From positions 1-7,197 of the forward strand of contig CAUCIO010000111.1 in assembly GCA_958442925.1 (NCBI GenBank): a DNA stretch of 7,197 bases, in the 5' to 3' direction. This DNA comes from an uncultured Clostridium sp. Lineage in GTDB: Bacteria > Bacillota > Clostridia > Lachnospirales > Lachnospiraceae. A program made the position numbers and the translations under genes. The notes beneath the pieces were generated by a model, which was not told the origin of the DNA, made no database searches, and saw only the letters and a list, made by a program, of their open reading frames with translations. Of this stretch, positions 6,691 to 7,197 are shown piece by piece; position 1 is the stretch's first letter; each line of letters opens with the position of its first letter.

Positions 6691-7197
6691 CACTCCATTA
6701 ACTGTTTCTTTAACCCTCTGCAATTCATCCAGCAGGGCGTTAATCTGAAATTCCACCATATCCTCTGCCACCTCCGGAAACAGGAATGGCATGGTGTCTG
6801 GAACTGCCTTATAAACCATCATCATAGACAGGGCCAGGTTACCAAACAGACGCGAGTCTATACTGCCTGCCGGAATGCCAAAAATCACAAGTAAATCGCG
6901 GAATAACCGGGTCTGTTCCCCACGGAACGTCTGAAAATTTTCCTGGGAAAGGCAGCGGTAAACCTCCTGCTCCTCTTCAATAGACAGAACAGCGATGCCC
7001 CTTTTCTCGCCATAAACACATAACTCTAAAAACGTCCGGACACCTTCCCGCCAGCTAAATGCAGGATCTTCCATCAGCTGTCTGGCATATTCCAGCAATT
7101 TGGGCTGCTGATAACGAAGCGCCTCCAATACCAGTTCTTCCTTCGAGGAAAAAAAGGTGTAAAAAAAGGTCTTAGAAATGCCTACTTTTTTACACAA
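6676..7197 (-). CDS. TetR/AcrR-family transcriptional regulator, N-terminus beyond window edge
   Basis: A DNA-binding repressor type that usually responds to a small ligand. The 173 visible residues begin inside the N-terminal helix-turn-helix: LCKKVGISKTFFYTFFSSKEELVLEAL (visible 1-27, given for its landmarks VGIS, FFYTFF and SKEEL) matches the turn, recognition helix and following helix of the family. The first visible codon is TTG, read as Leu within the gene and not as a start; roughly 20-30 residues are missing. The rest is a helical ligand-binding and dimerisation domain, which varies too much to name a ligand. The C-terminus is VKENA, its last four residues coming from the first copy of a 15-bp repeat that also supplies the stop codon. 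The promoter lies outside the window. The only visible same-strand neighbour downstream is the TPR-SUFU gene, beyond a terminator. Targets are unknown. Confidence 0.88.
   Translation of the reverse strand: MCKKVGISKTFFYTFFSSKEELVLEALRYQQPKLLEYARQLMEDPAFSWREGVRTFLELCVYGEKRGIAVLSIEEEQEVYRCLSQENFQTFRGEQTRLFRDLLVIFGIPAGSIDSRLFGNLALSMMMVYKAVPDTMPFLFPEVAEDMVEFQINALLDELQRVKETVNGVKENA

Overview
The window looks like chromosome of a low-to-mid GC Firmicute, most likely a gut Lachnospiraceae (Clostridium cluster XIVa). The basis is inference from AAGGAG-type ribosome binding sites, Gram-positive-style promoters, the family character of the proteins (a single-pass HtrA with a long cytoplasmic tail, a TPR-SUFU giant protein) and roughly even base composition with A+T-rich gaps. 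No rRNA, tRNA, CRISPR array, insertion sequence or phage gene was seen.

Layout from left to right. (1) Positions 1-697, minus strand: the N-terminal part of an HtrA/DegP-like membrane-anchored serine protease, cut by the window edge just after the catalytic histidine motif. (2) Positions 698-954: a divergent intergenic region with a good sigma-A-type promoter (786-814) firing rightward into a leader of about 134 nt. (3) Positions 955-2160, plus: a PUA-domain class I SAM-dependent 23S rRNA methyltransferase (RlmI/RlmQ-like, COG1092). (4) Positions 2161-2326: an A+T-rich gap with a weak candidate terminator and a promoter for the next gene. (5) Positions 2327-3190, plus: purC (SAICAR synthase), apparently its own transcription unit, closed by a perfect 14-bp hairpin at 3200-3234. 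(6) Positions 3255-6422, minus: a 1055-residue protein with two TPR regions, two conserved-looking stretches without a recognised name, and a C-terminal suppressor-of-fused (SUFU) domain; it converges on purC and shares the hairpin. (7) Positions 6423-6675: a gap with an intrinsic terminator for the upstream gene and a three-copy 15-bp tandem repeat. (8) Positions 6676-7197, minus: a TetR-family regulator whose N-terminus lies beyond the window edge.

The genes do not form one pathway. The protease, methyltransferase and PurC are housekeeping genes. The accessory-like part is the right half: a TetR regulator upstream of a very large TPR-SUFU protein on the same strand, separated by a strong-looking terminator, so they are probably separate transcripts. 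The two observations most worth following are the TPR-SUFU protein, whose role is unknown, and the 15-bp repeat array that creates the stop codon of the TetR gene. No gene-free stretch exceeds 300 bases; the two longest, 698-954 and 6423-6675, are described in their own entries.
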